DNA of 64,000 nucleotides from Sphaerolaimus hirsutus. Lineage: Eukaryota > Nematoda > Chromadorea > Monhysterida > Sphaerolaimidae. The stretch spans positions 15,690,529-15,754,528 of the forward strand of contig OZ038451.1 of assembly GCA_964036195.1 (NCBI GenBank), written 5' to 3'. The notes below the pieces were generated by a model, which saw only the letters and a program-made list of their open reading frames with translations, was not told the origin of the DNA and searched no databases. The translations under genes were made by a program, and so were the position numbers. Below are positions 40,901 to 48,571 of this stretch, piece after piece (position 1 is the first letter of the stretch; every line of letters begins with the position of its first letter).

Positions 40901-41049
40901 AAAGCAGGGCCCGTTTCCAAATCATCAATTTCCCAGAAACCTTCAGAACTTGGCGCGCTTCCAGAAACCGAAACGAGATTCGCCCACGCTTCAAAAACCG
41001 ATAATTGAACATCACTCGAATGCAAGCAGATAAAAGCAACTTCCATCAT
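31957..41049 (-). CDS. gag-pol: Gag-Pol, main part (3,030 codons): Gag, protease, RT, start of RNase H
   Basis: The start ATG at 41,049 lies inside the 5' LTR. Residues 1-298 are LTR-encoded and 299-303 are read from the primer-binding site. A long, mostly unrecognised Gag N-terminal region follows (low-complexity acidic and Ser-rich to about 900, then helical). A coiled coil sits at about 1,529-1,563, a capsid-like domain at about 1,602-1,785, two CCHC knuckles (CDKCKMPGHTTEEC about 1,907 and CFKCNKPGHFSREC about 1,943), an aspartic protease (DTGAELSAIP about 2,297), RT (VDYRRVN about 2,753, FYLDD about 2,847) and RNase H (HTDAS about 2,987). Gag and Pol are fused with no frameshift between them. 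Four hairpin copies lie inside the coding sequence beyond the LTR and appear as repeated KCQxYVxG-like peptides. The frame stops at 31,957. Confidence 0.93.
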   Translation of the reverse strand: MMEVAFICLHSSDVQLSVFEAWANLVSVSGSAPSSEGFWEIDDLETGPAFDSFEPVSEVFQIQRRATYAEKVQGADDFVIDSVLPNGEIICDASQQWLLDHLIMEPTFIEPGICGVFEKTAERLRKTVQPRNLWYLVGKRGKLQPHVIRRKLLQFARPDFVSCGNQVDRKAQKPTSFGVARSKGTKLVKFGRQGSRARGKRRACRAIVDRPVDTMPLVELSELCDYLAGALPSFVVPHVQKVTKSPVRCCTFGVIRQDGRHERIVESSDGIGHCPRCCYLAHNGIRSEVAVPGGALYYIGGPTSGYGTVLHPPFTPPSHCTHSHPPCVQGVVFQLSPMLPCTYWNHKCWLLRKRFERLKCVSRAYYRLISWHTAPLMMHQSQISKFEKLRYTMPWRRFLMRILKFPKNLSCPASVNCQFKTLETFDVEPELCQSCEKYVTTDYSYDSFDYQYLYLSVDDGAPWSFDDSEQSTVLSSSSCASIDSDSLKCQTYVSGIVDQCQFEHDVELAAGQYSYLPADGGASGSSDDFEFSTEWSLSSHASIDSDSLKCQTDASGIAGHGQFEHSVDLAASQPSTLDDSTCDTDVVLEHVCSTTLSAAQSFQTVFIEDSLNSFEIIDDYMADPAALSGAHTTPDANDNYMVHAADINMLQYNSSLGVVTRRRGNSNQQSFFELDGRERARPVGQWASTSRHGVTCSDVGDSVGSRGRMSDLATPAYTAEPGMSYVNESRDTVLRRPHEEFPHATSSPCLSIQSPSRPPTSVCDLSTPVKPPPSNPTNSPQPQPSTGPVRQHRELLTNNQSEIDTMISPLQQACEPTKLWDHLKPSDQCIGDVLQPFEKLLSELDPEINKLDQLLFDLATVTSSDPSQQTTLDNVTSALMTLRTWSQAMLPFRGSLQDSIDRTLSVHLKPRVDSLAGDLQSLLSNFCADANALTKPPVDVSTLAQRQANQQVLAASDPGPARPQSRAYPVQCALAFVQSVLLVSAQSARDWTTLRSQIQSKSTAGVFGLENKGVSQTVCAAALRSLTEAWVYLDVHRTGFSTYMPLLGTLPETARYAMAQFHGCIAEGIRLNHAFADILPEIKRQVNGPVARKTRKELLAHLGNTLDSARDLLCRLENLDFAQYNALCVMHIGRVSDRCTPQKCRLVCQNLLNNIGFGLDWLHQLRGKTPVPTPKPQPSRVLEPHQSAHQPSMYTTPLNRSISTLPPAWNNVLVAHLMSPDPMRRLATHQWPPDPSIKVQTDPPCIVLTDLSMHAWVEPVGPEFSVGPVAELDVKTTWVGRILPTVGIMDTPWAIIDPRNTDLVRAYSKLLIAAYFESEYIFQLVFRYGWFPDSLLTAFQRCAFLVQKLVDTLDRSIKHGETVGITDTYPLPEQYHINGRFLYKLASDARRDYTQVGANYNKLARRYGAVPVHTTPMLPIDRNNRFEHSRRRLQLPTAQNAHSQMVRVTNSGSYDANVDMIQPDDVGTRDNQYDFLLSHQGYQQPDSAGGPPVPAAVQAPQRLYHTGHQHTGRLSVPPAHPSSSVAPTSALDQLKSEMDQKYANMRDQMEAMNANMRALLDQRRAQSRAQPQVSQPNVSNDPPSTTTSSDEDLAKRIKKLKMLGCPMFSGKTSVDVSQWLAQFTAKCKICKIASDEEMALTLAAVLEHDAATLCYGQPQEVQTSFTKLESALKAHFGQAKHVLATCRAITLMNWKPNDTIDTVRRRLMTESAQLKNVNHSERELRMIEGFLHALGQHNSELRQLVELNSAALESFDKLIQHAKVAQQSLENRKLEQDRSAKDTEFKRMRDELSQLRQQMSSARMGDNRQQLGGGMLAGQRPMFRPPMDMRQNPRFAFPAPQAQPSAQPPFNAQRMPFRPQRDIPPMRLPPAVQGPRFAPRPTVDVGPPVVAIDKPGRQPPNAYKSYFCDKCKMPGHTTEECGRRATGPTSSGPAPAQTPREPLKCFKCNKPGHFSRECPENTPAQNVNELYAQYDIIPDDQIGYTDLQDDLVDGVADPNDLQGYYNEYPSETMHQYQYDYSDMVPPETDALAEEENDVRVNFLGSCPELYNHSDSTPISYFDVCVTQWVDTSTTEPKGAAPKCQAYVPGTARALSDSVTGRRPTVSFCKTLTGVPQVDHVCDSIPHLSIPEIRIQSCEPDQTSALAVTTQKSQAYAPGIRDIASTDDLEHVVLSSPKGAQVQTQTSTWTPSINMFRPINPATHTSVVAALDLSTSDAGRETCRDRRKYYWEQLSPDLGVKRMEYQCNAAQVVVTEPLGARLQSGKMTRPKHTVRDLITPSIYHRTVIQGVGPYLVLADTGAELSAIPVSLLEQIESLSGKCLDRRIFQLEKPLVCKGYTGHKHTLLYSIQLTVSIGTETRRINFAISFEGTQCIIGIGDYAKFWFLPICPGACMTRPVMHSNKRYLIPGDEPCLLYEGEIPYVDTGLRTGAIAKSGENIPEAIERVQSSNIYTVGSLLEPYLAPKTDVNRLCSSSPVPYFSPSKGTGAVGVVATENWVCPPRSVSYVPAELTGDPQEILTTVLFSPHAHFSENFENTLLPLENGNELFVPFANHSDKEMVLFACQSLGWAEEVVVEPTNDFHMNELAVEFADVWWQTVQTPLCKALCEANLASTHVEPPEDPVITAQSPPETRLHQLGKILDEGVLSHLPLEKQQVLRDWLLERHHIFSLSDFDMGDTGDIIYHPIETGNSPPIQQKVRRLAIGLRKEVERQVQLWLKLGIIEPSVSPWASPIVPVRKKNGALRLCVDYRRVNLVTKRDCFALPNCADLIDMAGLVHPQYFSSLDLASGYLQMRIDPRDIPKTAFTSHVGLFQYKFMPFGLVNAPASFSRLIANVLAGLDPDRVHFYLDDVLVCAETEERMYSLLDDVFARFDRYTLKVGIKKCEFFKERVNFLGCVLTREGIEMQQSKITTIQNYPVPVTTKEIRRFLGMCSFYRRWVEGFSFITRPLHLKIQGAKTTWDDECQAAFEELKKRLVEGPILAYPKEGRPFILHTDASRSGLGAVLSQMDDAGRHRVVAYGSCALKGAEKR
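34573..34602 (-). other. Conserved hairpin within gag-pol (copy a)
   Basis: GTCCC-type core. The outer stem pairs CTCGCGATATCACGA with TGCGTGGTTACCGCGAG. Translated as KSQAYAPGI. Confidence 0.85.
34780..34811 (-). other. Conserved hairpin within gag-pol (copy b)
   Basis: Inner stem CCAGG/CCTGG, a perfect pair where other copies have CCAAG/CTTGG. Outer stem GAGCGCGCGTGCC / GGCGCGGCGCCC.. is imperfect. Translated as PKCQAYVPGT. Confidence 0.85.
39378..39410 (-). other. Conserved hairpin within gag (copy c)
   Basis: Inner stem CCAGA/TCTGG, loop CCGACGCC (the most divergent loop). The outer stem pairs CAAATTGGCCGTGACCCGC with GTGAGTCACTGTCAATTG. Translated as LKCQTDASGI. Confidence 0.85.
39560..39592 (-). 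other. Conserved hairpin within gag (copy d)
   Basis: Inner stem CCAGA/TCTGG. The outer stem pairs GAATTGACATTGGTCCAC with GTGAATCACTATCAATTG. Translated as LKCQTYVSGI. Its flanks resemble those of copy c, so these two probably arose by duplication. Confidence 0.85.
40141..40153 (-). other. Primer-binding site, tRNA-Gln type
   Basis: Minus-strand TGGAGGTCCCACC starts one base after the 5' LTR. It is complementary to GGTGGGACCTCCA, the 3' end expected of an animal tRNA-Gln(UUG) acceptor including CCA, from memory of that tRNA. Unusually, the site is inside the gag reading frame, where it encodes part of the residue series IGGPT. Confidence 0.75.
40514..40542 (-). other. Conserved hairpin, LTR gag type (5' LTR)
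   Basis: Same as the 14,536 copy; inside functional gag codons here. Confidence 0.7.
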
Positions 41050-41717
41050 GATTTCACAAATTAGAATTAGAAATGATTAGATCCACTAGCTGGAATGAGC
41101 CAATAGATTAAGTAGAGAATTAGTTGCACCAGAGTAAACTTGAATTACATTAATTGGGTTTCTCAGATAACGTTGCAATTAAAGTTTCCAAAGTATTTGA
41201 ATATTTCCAATTTACCTTTCCACTTTCCAAATCAGAACATTAACATAAAAATGACTAAATAACACTCAGGGTCATGAAAGCTAAACCAGACAGGTGAGGA
41301 TAGCAATACGATGCACTGGTAAGAGACCACACAAGACCAGGTACTTAAATCCTAGCTTGGCACAGCACCACTATCAAAAGTAATCTACAACGACGTAGCA
41401 CAACTGTTTGGGCCCTTACGAAAGCCTAGAGCGAGTCAATAGGTGTACAGCCTACTTCAGCTTATACTACGCCTAAAACAAGTCCACAGAGGTCCAGACG
41501 TACAGTAAGCATCACAGATGGTGGGTTCTCCCCATACAACACCCTATCTTAGCTATACCGGCAGCTCCGTGTGGCCACTCCTGCCCCTGTGAACCTAAAT
41601 GTCACCGTGCAGAGGGAAGAGAAGGCCTATGCCAGGGTTAGCAGAGAATGAATAACCAAGGGTAGGCTCATTTCAGCTGGTAAATCACTGACTTAGTAAT
41701 TAGAATTGGATTGAATA

Positions 41718-41755
41718 GACTGATGATAATCACAAGATTGGGGCTCTCTTTTATG
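41718..41755 (-). promoter_or_regulatory. Candidate TATA box and initiator in the 5' LTR
   Basis: Minus-strand CATAAAAG (41,755-41,748) lies about 33 bases before the A of an initiator-like TCAGTC (A at 41,721). If used, the leader would be about 670 nt and would place the gag ATG inside R-U5. No other TATA-like element with a matching initiator stood out, but this is pattern reading only. Confidence 0.3.
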
Positions 41756-42581
41756 GGTCTGAAATGCCCAAAACTGGTTTGCAGCTGGGCGGAGCCAACC
41801 AATCACGAAAGTGCATTCGAAAGTGTACCGAAAATAAGTGACTTCAGTTGAACAGAGCCATGCTACCACAAGGGTTACTTTTTAATGGGACAAGGGAATG
41901 GTGACTTGACATTCAGGAACACCTTTCTTCTGGCACTCAGCCAGCTAATAAAACCAAACTTGGAACTGTGCCAAACTAGAAAATGAAATACCTACAGTAA
42001 CCTACCGAATGAAATGCACAAACTAACAGCTAGAATCGCCTAAACTAAGTGAAACTCTCAAAACTGAACGTGATACAATCAACAACATGCTGAGTAAATC
42101 CACAGCTAGCCGAACTGCAAGCAAATACAAAAAGGGACCAAAATTACAAAAATAACCGTGTTTGCTCAAACGTGAGCTCGTCCAAAACCAACGTACCAAC
42201 CGGCCAACGTGAAACCAAATACCAGTGCAAAAGTGCAAAACACAGAAATACGTGCAAAACACAGAAATAAGTGCGAAACGTAAAACGTAATCACGAACAC
42301 GTGCAATTATCACAACTGAAGGGGTTAAGTGGGTAAATAAGTGCAAATAAATAAACACAAATATACACGCCATAGATCACATACCGCGGCACCTACCGCG
42401 CACCTACAACCTAAACCTACTCCTACAACCTACAAAATCACAAAACTCCTCCCTGTGGCAGCAGTGGCTGCGGGATATGTGCCCATTTACACACAAAAAC
42501 CGCCTTTTTGGCATTCTTCCAATGTCCTTTACTAAATTTTAGCCTAAGGCACATATCCCTCCAGAAGGGTTGACCCGTCTC

Positions 42582-42610
42582 TACTCCGAAGGACGTAGGC
42601 TTCTGGAGCT
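42582..42610 (-). other. Conserved hairpin, LTR U3 type (5' LTR)
   Basis: Same as the 16,604 copy. Confidence 0.7.
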
Positions 42611-43210
42611 ATCGGGGCCCTCCCTTCCGGTGGCCACTCCCACCAAGAACTCTGAGCGGCCGAAGTCTGTCGCTCCGCGGACGTTTCCGGCGGCCAACGC
42701 TGTCGGCGCTCGCGGGGACTGGGTAGGGGTGAATTCACGAGTTTTGAACGATAAACTGTCGCCAACACACGGCGACAGCACTTACCCCCCTTCGAAATTA
42801 CGCTCGGTGCCATTTTCGAGAAGTTGGCACTCGGCCAAAAACGGCCGACTCGACATTTTTACAAAAACTCCCAAAAACACCCAAAACACCAAAAACCCCC
42901 CTCTCCCGGGTTCCGGCGGTCGGCGGGTGTCGAATGGCGGCGACGCGGCGCTGTCGCGGCCGTCGAAGTCGTTCGCCGGCGCTCGTTTGGCCGCCATGCT
43001 CAAGGGAGTCGACTTTTGCTCGGCGCTGCTTTTCCTTTTTAATGAAAGCGCCGTAAATATCGCAAAAGTTAGGTTTCATTCCCGAGGGTGCCAAATGACG
43101 TCACCCGGGACTTTTCACGACTAGACGCGGCTAATTAAGCCGTTCCGCTAATTAAGGCCGGCGGCACAGCGCCATCGATATATCGTTGTATGGTAATTCG
43201 CGCTTAATCA

Positions 43211-43242
43211 CCGTCCCAGAGGCGTAGGTCTGGCACTTTGGT
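43211..43242 (-). other. Conserved hairpin near LTR start (copy 1, 5' LTR)
   Basis: Same as the 17,233 copy. It lies upstream of the candidate promoter. Confidence 0.8.
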
Positions 43243-43418
43243 GATCTGGCGCCAATTACCATAGCTGGCGTCCGTCGCGCCATAAGTTTCCTATAAGTTA
43301 GGTTTCATATAGGGCGACGTCGTGATGACGTCGCTCGGTCTAAAGATGGCCCGTGTGGCGTTTCCGGCGGCTAAGGCGCCATAATTAGGGCTTGTAAGCG
43401 TTAATTGACGCTGGGTCG

Positions 43419-43450
43419 CCGTCCCAGAGACATAGGTCTGGCACTTTGGT
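43419..43450 (-). other. Conserved hairpin near LTR start (copy 2, 5' LTR)
   Basis: Same as the 17,441 copy, about 26 bp from the LTR end. Confidence 0.8.
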
Positions 43451-43476
43451 GGCCCGCCGTCAGTTCTCGCATTACA

Positions 43477-43480
43477 GAAG
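43477..43480. other. Target-site duplication GAAG (second copy)
   Basis: Immediately follows the 5' LTR's outer end and matches 14,173-14,176. Confidence 0.85.
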
Positions 43481-43649
43481 CACACATTTTGTGAATACAA
43501 ATGGTGTGGATCTGGGACTTTGCCACTTTCCTCTAATTGCGACCACTGATGACATTCACTCAAAAAAAGTTAAAATTTGAAATGTGGCCGACAATGGTTG
43601 AATGGTTGAACATGGGTTGATTTGTGTGCCCTGTTCATGGCGGACTGTA

Positions 43650-44035
43650 CGGAGCACGTGAGGGGCGCCCCCCCCCCCAATTTTTAGCCATGTAGTATCG
43701 GAATGCAGTCATGGCGCTGGCGCCATTTGTAGACGCCGCGCCATGACAGTATTGACGTTGTCGTTGCCGCCAACGCCTATATATGTGCCTATTTATACCA
43801 CAATATATGCTAATGTCTCCGTGTTGAATAGGTACATTTCTAACGATGGTTACGAATCTGACCCTTAAAAAAATAGGAATAAGTGGGTCGGGTATTGCGC
43901 GCTTGCATAAGTCATTACAAAATCACTTTACAAAAGTGTCACTCCAGTCATTTTTTATGTCCGGCCTGGGAGGGAAGGGAGGGGCGCCCCGCCGCCCCCC
44001 CCCCCCTGGGTGTGGGTACGTCCTTGGCCCTGTTT
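43650..44035. mobile_element. Degenerate CAGTGGCGTAGCC-family MITE
   Basis: Internal blocks of this family recur in order: C tract, 'tttagcca(t)gtagta', GGCGCC core, 'tatatatgtgcctatttata', 'gcgcgcttgcataag', a tccggcc patch before a C tract, and TACGTCCTTG at the end. The start is eroded and no duplication was found. Confidence 0.45.
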
Positions 44036-44617
44036 GTAGAAAATTGCCCGATGTGGTCCTCAATGATGGGAAAGTTCTTCAGAAAAAACGCTTTCTGTGT
44101 TTTGAGTTAAAAAATGAATAACTGTGTTTTGAGTTTTTTTCACAAAAAAACTTGAGTAACTCTGTTTTTATGTCTGTGCTTCTGGTGAAAACTCTCGTTG
44201 TTTCATAAAATGCAAGTTTTTACCCAAGTGCAGTGTTTCAATTAGTGATGGAATGGCGCCATTTGAGGGCGCCGCGCCATGGCGCTATTGGCGCTTGGCG
44301 CCCTTTTTCTGTGGTGCCCTTGGCGCCCACATTCTGAAAGGCGCCCTTGGCGCTTGGTGCCCTTTTTCCGTGGCGCCCTTGGCGCCTGGCGCCCTGCTTT
44401 TAAAGGGCGCCAAAAAGGCGCCAGCAGGGTTTCAAGGTGAGTGCTGTATAAATGGAAAAAAAGATGAAAAACGCATTCATGGATGATCTGAATTCGCCAG
44501 AAAAATGGACGAAGTGGTGTGAATGGGTATAAATCTTTTGTGCAAAGGTTCATCAGATGTGTTCATCAGAGGTTGACAGATCAGAAGACGAGAATGATGG
44601 AACGTTGAACTTGCAAA

Positions 44618-46848
44618 TAGGGTTCAAACGGGACCGCGGTCCCGGTACATGGTGCGGCAAAAAGTCGGGACGGGGCGGTCCCGGTCCCGGTCCCGACACC
44701 CCAGTCCCGGTCCCGGTCCCAACAATTGAAAAAAGCCAGTCCCGGTCCCGACCACCCAGTCCCGGTCCCGGTCCCGGAATTTTTCAGCGGTCCCGATAAG
44801 AAAAATTGAAAGGACTGGATCCAAATTTTGCCTTTTAAATACTTGTAAAATTCGAAAAAATTTGCGCCAGTCGGCGCATTCTCATTCCGTCGACAAATTT
44901 TTGACGTTTTTTTTGGTGAGTTCCAAACATTCTCATTCATGTTCGACATCAGAGAAGGCTGAAAAATTTATTTTCCTTCAGAAAGCACTGCGCCAGCTTA
45001 TGTATCAATACTCACTGTCATAATTATCGTGCATTATGTCCTTTTTTGTGACTGAATTGAATTTTGTGACTTTTATTATATTTTTGATGAAAATTTTGAT
45101 TGAATGAAGTGTGAAAATCGTATGAAACTTCTGAAAATATGCATTCAGATGGTTATCGGTCCCGATAGGGCTCAAAAGGGGGCTGTGGTCCTGGTACCTG
45201 GTTCGGCAAATCCTGGTCCCGGTCCGGATGCCCCAGTCCCGGTCCCGACAATTGAAAAATGCCAGTCCCGGTCCCGGTCCCAGGCTGTCCGCGAGTTATA
45301 GCCTTTTTCGTTATAGCACGTAACACGCTAAAAATTGAAACTGTAACGCGCGTGCAACACGATTGTTTTTTATTTACCTTACAAGAGGTCAGCCAAAATT
45401 GGTAACTGACCCGTCTAACCCGCAAGTGAGCGCGCGCAAAAAAAGCGATTATTCAATAACACGCAACAGGCGCGTTTTATGTAATATGTACGTGTTATTA
45501 TATTAGCCATAAAATGGATGCTGGTGCAACAAAAACTTATACCACAGACCAAAATCGTGTGCAACTGAGATTATAACACGAACTTGGCTTTTTAATTGAG
45601 CAATTGTATTGTCCCTAAAATTGTTATTTTTGCTGAATATTTTTCACGACTTTTGACAATTTGCAACTGTTATTTAACATCTTACAAGGCATTTTACAAG
45701 CTGCAGAATCCTACCATAATTTTATGAATAAAATCTTGTGATGAATTTTGAAATTAACTTTTCCAGAGTGAATAAGAAGAATATTATGATGACAAACTGT
45801 ATAATTGTTGGTTCATCTAATAAACAGACATCACTACCTTTAAATTGTATAATTTTTGTTCATCATTCAGATGGGTCATGGTAGGTTTCCATACGGAAGT
45901 GTGATGTCCGCCGAATATAGGCATTGCGACAAATCATGTAAATTGCCCTGTAAAATGTCACATTTGACTTTTTGACAATTTGCAGCACATTTACCATTTC
46001 ACTGGGCATTTTATATGACTTTCGATGATAATTTCAAAGTCTATGTTTTGAATAAATTGGAATCCAATCCTCTAATTGATTGCACAACTAACCAATTAAA
46101 TAAATTGTGCAGGCAATTTAATTGAGCAATTGTGTTGGCACCAAAGGTTTCACAAACATTTTAGTAATTGGAACTTAGCAGTTTAGAGCAATTAGCATTT
46201 CAGCGAATAAAATTGCTCACTAAAATTGCCTGCATTTTAGTGATTACAATTTGCTCAATAATTACATGATTGAATCTGTTATTTACTCAATTAAATCACC
46301 TGCACTGTGGTGCAATTAATTATTTGCAATACAATAATAATTGGGAATACAATCTGCAATATACTTCATTAAATTGCACTGTGGATGATGCAATTAATTA
46401 GAGTACGTACAATAAGTACAAATACTCTGTGGCTTCTGGCTGTTTCACCCAGTATTTTCCCAGGTATACACAGTAAAGTTTGTAAAATAAAAATAAGCAT
46501 CAATTATAACACGTAAAACACGACAAAATGGCTTCAGTGCGGGTACCAGTATTTTAATAGCACGCTTTCTATATGTCATTTGGGTACCAAAATATGCCTA
46601 ACACGCAAAAACAATTGACCCCTAACCCGTCTGCCCGCGTTAACCCGCATTTTGTCGCGCAGTCTACACAAATGTAAACAATGACGCGCTAATGGATATT
46701 AGTGCGGGTTTTGCAAAAAAAACTGCCCGCCGCTTATAACACGCTTGTAAAACACGGGTTATATTCTCGCGGCCAGCCTGCCCGGTCCCGATAAGAAAAA
46801 TTTCTGGTCCCGGTCCCGGTCCGAAAAACTGGTTCCGTTTGAACCCTA
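44618..46848. mobile_element. TAGGGTTCAAACGG hAT-like element, nested level 2
   Basis: Ends TAGGGTTCAAACGG and CCGTTTGAACCCTA lie between copies of cttgcaaa (44,610-44,617 and 46,849-46,856). CCCGGTCCCGGT repeats fill both sides. It has itself been split by the element at 45,281-46,780. Confidence 0.88.
45281..46780. mobile_element. CAGGCTGTCCGCGAG hAT-like element, nested level 3
   Basis: Ends CAGGCTGTCCGCGAGTTATA and its inverse, ending CTCGCGGCCAGCCTG, with an identical 8-bp cccggtcc on each side (45,273-45,280 and 46,781-46,788). The duplication lies within the host's GC repeat, so it is weaker evidence than the outer two. The 1.5-kb AT-rich interior has TAACACG/TAACCCG words and several CTGTAAAATGTC fragments, but no long ORF. 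Confidence 0.75.
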
Positions 46849-47320
46849 CTTGCAAAATCATAAATCAACGGATTCAAATCAGTGCAATTCCGTTTTTTGT
46901 CCATTTCGAGGAAACATTGATTGGAAAAGTCAATTTGAAGTGAATGGATTGTTGTCAAATGACAATTTCCATTGTGTTTGAATTGTCATGTGAATTTTAC
47001 TCGAATTTTTTTGTTGCTTGTGTTGTCTTTGTTCATTACACCCTGGAGAACGCAAATTAAGTAGTGAATGCATGTACTAGGGTGCTGTAGAATCACTTTT
47101 AGCACACGCAGGGTGTTGTATGCACTTATTTATCCTGGCGCCCTATTTTTCAAATGGCGCCATGGCGCCCTCTTTCCGTGGCGCCCTTGGCGCCTGGCGC
47201 CCGCTTTCCGAATGGTGCCCTTTTTCTGTGGCGCCCTTGGCGCCCACTTTCTGAACGGCGCCATGGCGCCATTGGCGCCTGGCGCCTTTTTTCTGGCGCT
47301 TTTCCATCACTAGTTTCAAT

Positions 47321-48571
47321 GCAAAAACAGTGGTTTTCTCATCGAGAATTTGTTTATGCATGTTCAGGGCCCTGAAAGGTGTGCTGCAAAATGTAAACAG
47401 TCATGTAAAATGTAAAATTTAATTTTTTAACTGGGCATACACATTTTTGATGACATTTTACTTTACTGGTTTCACTTGGCTTTTGACCCATTAGAGTTGT
47501 AAATAGTACCTTATGAGTGACTAGGTGATGCTTTGGGGTTAGCCCACAGCTCTATGGAGTGAGCTCGCAGGAGCAAGTGTCTGTTCATCAGTCAGTGACA
47601 ATCACAATTCCAATCATTGTCAGAATGACCCAGGTGCCATGGATGCCAATTGTATTTTGTTACTTGTTAATCAATTTGGACCCTTTCTATGCAACTTTTG
47701 TTTATGTACTTATGCACATTCCTCACTTTGTTCAAAACACAGTTCAATTCCTCAAATCCAATGAAAAACCTCAAAAAACTTTTCTGTGTTTCCGTGTTCT
47801 CCAATAAAAAAACTCATTTGAGTTTTTCAAAAATATTGAGTTTCCGTGTTTCTCTGTAAAACAAAAACACAGAAACTCAGTTTCTGTGTTCAATTTCTGT
47901 GTTTATTCCATCGTTGGTTGTCCTAACATGGGCACTGAAGCAGATTGATTACAAAAATTTACACTGGATTGATTGGTAATTAGCATAAAAATGTAGTTTA
48001 GTTTGTGTTTTTCTGTTACAACTCTATGATTATGGTTTTTTGAGAAATATGCGTTTTTCGGAATAGCCTGGCTCTAGCTATACAACACAATGCAATTGTT
48101 CAGTGCAACACCCGATGACGTTTTACCTGATTTTATTTCCCTGAAGCTGACATTTGCACCAGAAACCCGGAGCTGGAAGCTAGAAAACGAATACGGAAAC
48201 TCGCATTTTTGGAACCGATTCCCGACACACAGCCTAGATTGTTTTCGATCGAGTCGAAATATTTTGAAATTCCCGACACTCCAGAATCTTCAGTTATTTA
48301 AAAAAATATTCGAATAGAATCATTGCTCATGTGCATAAGTTGACGCGCGCCTGCATTTTCGTGAAGTTAGCACTCGTCTAACTTTTTCCCGTCTAACTAA
48401 CCGATTCCTAGCAATTGCATGTTCTCTGCGACCCAACATCCGAGTTTGCTGATGAAAATATGGCTTAAGTAGTTTTTATTAATTACAGTTTATTTATTAA
48501 GTTTATTAATTAACATTTATTAATTAATCAAGTTTTTATAGGAATACATATAGCGTGTATGGACACTAATT
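47321..48571. other. Gene-free stretch
   Basis: No supported gene. Contains diffuse CTGTAAAATG- and GTTTCTGTGTTT-type repeats (about 47,370-47,480 and 47,770-47,920), probably decayed MITEs. Confidence 0.4.

Larger units (their letters stand above)
14177..43476 (-). mobile_element. Giant (29.3-kb) Ty3/gypsy-type LTR retrotransposon
   Basis: Two 3,322-bp direct LTRs and a 4-bp GAAG duplication bound a minus-strand element. Order in its own sense: 5' LTR, tRNA-Gln-type primer site, gag-pol (protease-RT-RNase H-integrase, the Ty3/gypsy order), a PPT-like block, a 2,270-aa second ORF with a NADAR domain, a hairpin-rich 3' region, a second PPT-like block and the 3' LTR. Typical gypsy elements are 5-10 kb, so this is about four times normal. 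Giant gypsy elements above 30 kb (called Burro) are known from planarians; I do not claim relatedness. The LTRs differ at only four sites that I found, so the insertion is recent. The copy has one in-frame TAA in RNase H and is otherwise open. No envelope gene was recognised. Confidence 0.95.
40155..43476 (-). repeat. 5' LTR of the giant retrotransposon
   Basis: 3,322 bp, matching 14,177-17,498 except at 41,500, 42,069, 42,180 and 42,295, all transitions. It contains the gag start codon (41,049) and the first 298 gag codons, a candidate core promoter about 670 bp upstream of that ATG, and four hairpins. Ends in element sense are TGTAAT and ATTATA. The GC-rich first kilobase (42.5-43.4 kb) has long chance ORFs on the other strand. 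Confidence 0.93.
44242..47312. mobile_element. GGCGCC-rich TAGTGATGG hAT-like element split by nested insertions
   Basis: Ends TAGTGATGGAATGGCGCC and GGCGCTTTTCCATCACTA lie between perfect copies of gtttcaat (44,234-44,241 and 47,313-47,320). Its own sequence is mainly GGCGCC/GGCGCTTGG repeats near both ends. About 2.2 kb of the middle is a younger insertion, so the original MITE was under 1 kb. No transposase. Confidence 0.88.

Noticed and set aside
44618-45300. GTCCCGGTCCCGG stretch as a functional CpG island or promoter
   Set aside because: It is the internal repeat of a hAT-like element that also occurs at 6,498-6,936 in a related form; no gene start is nearby.
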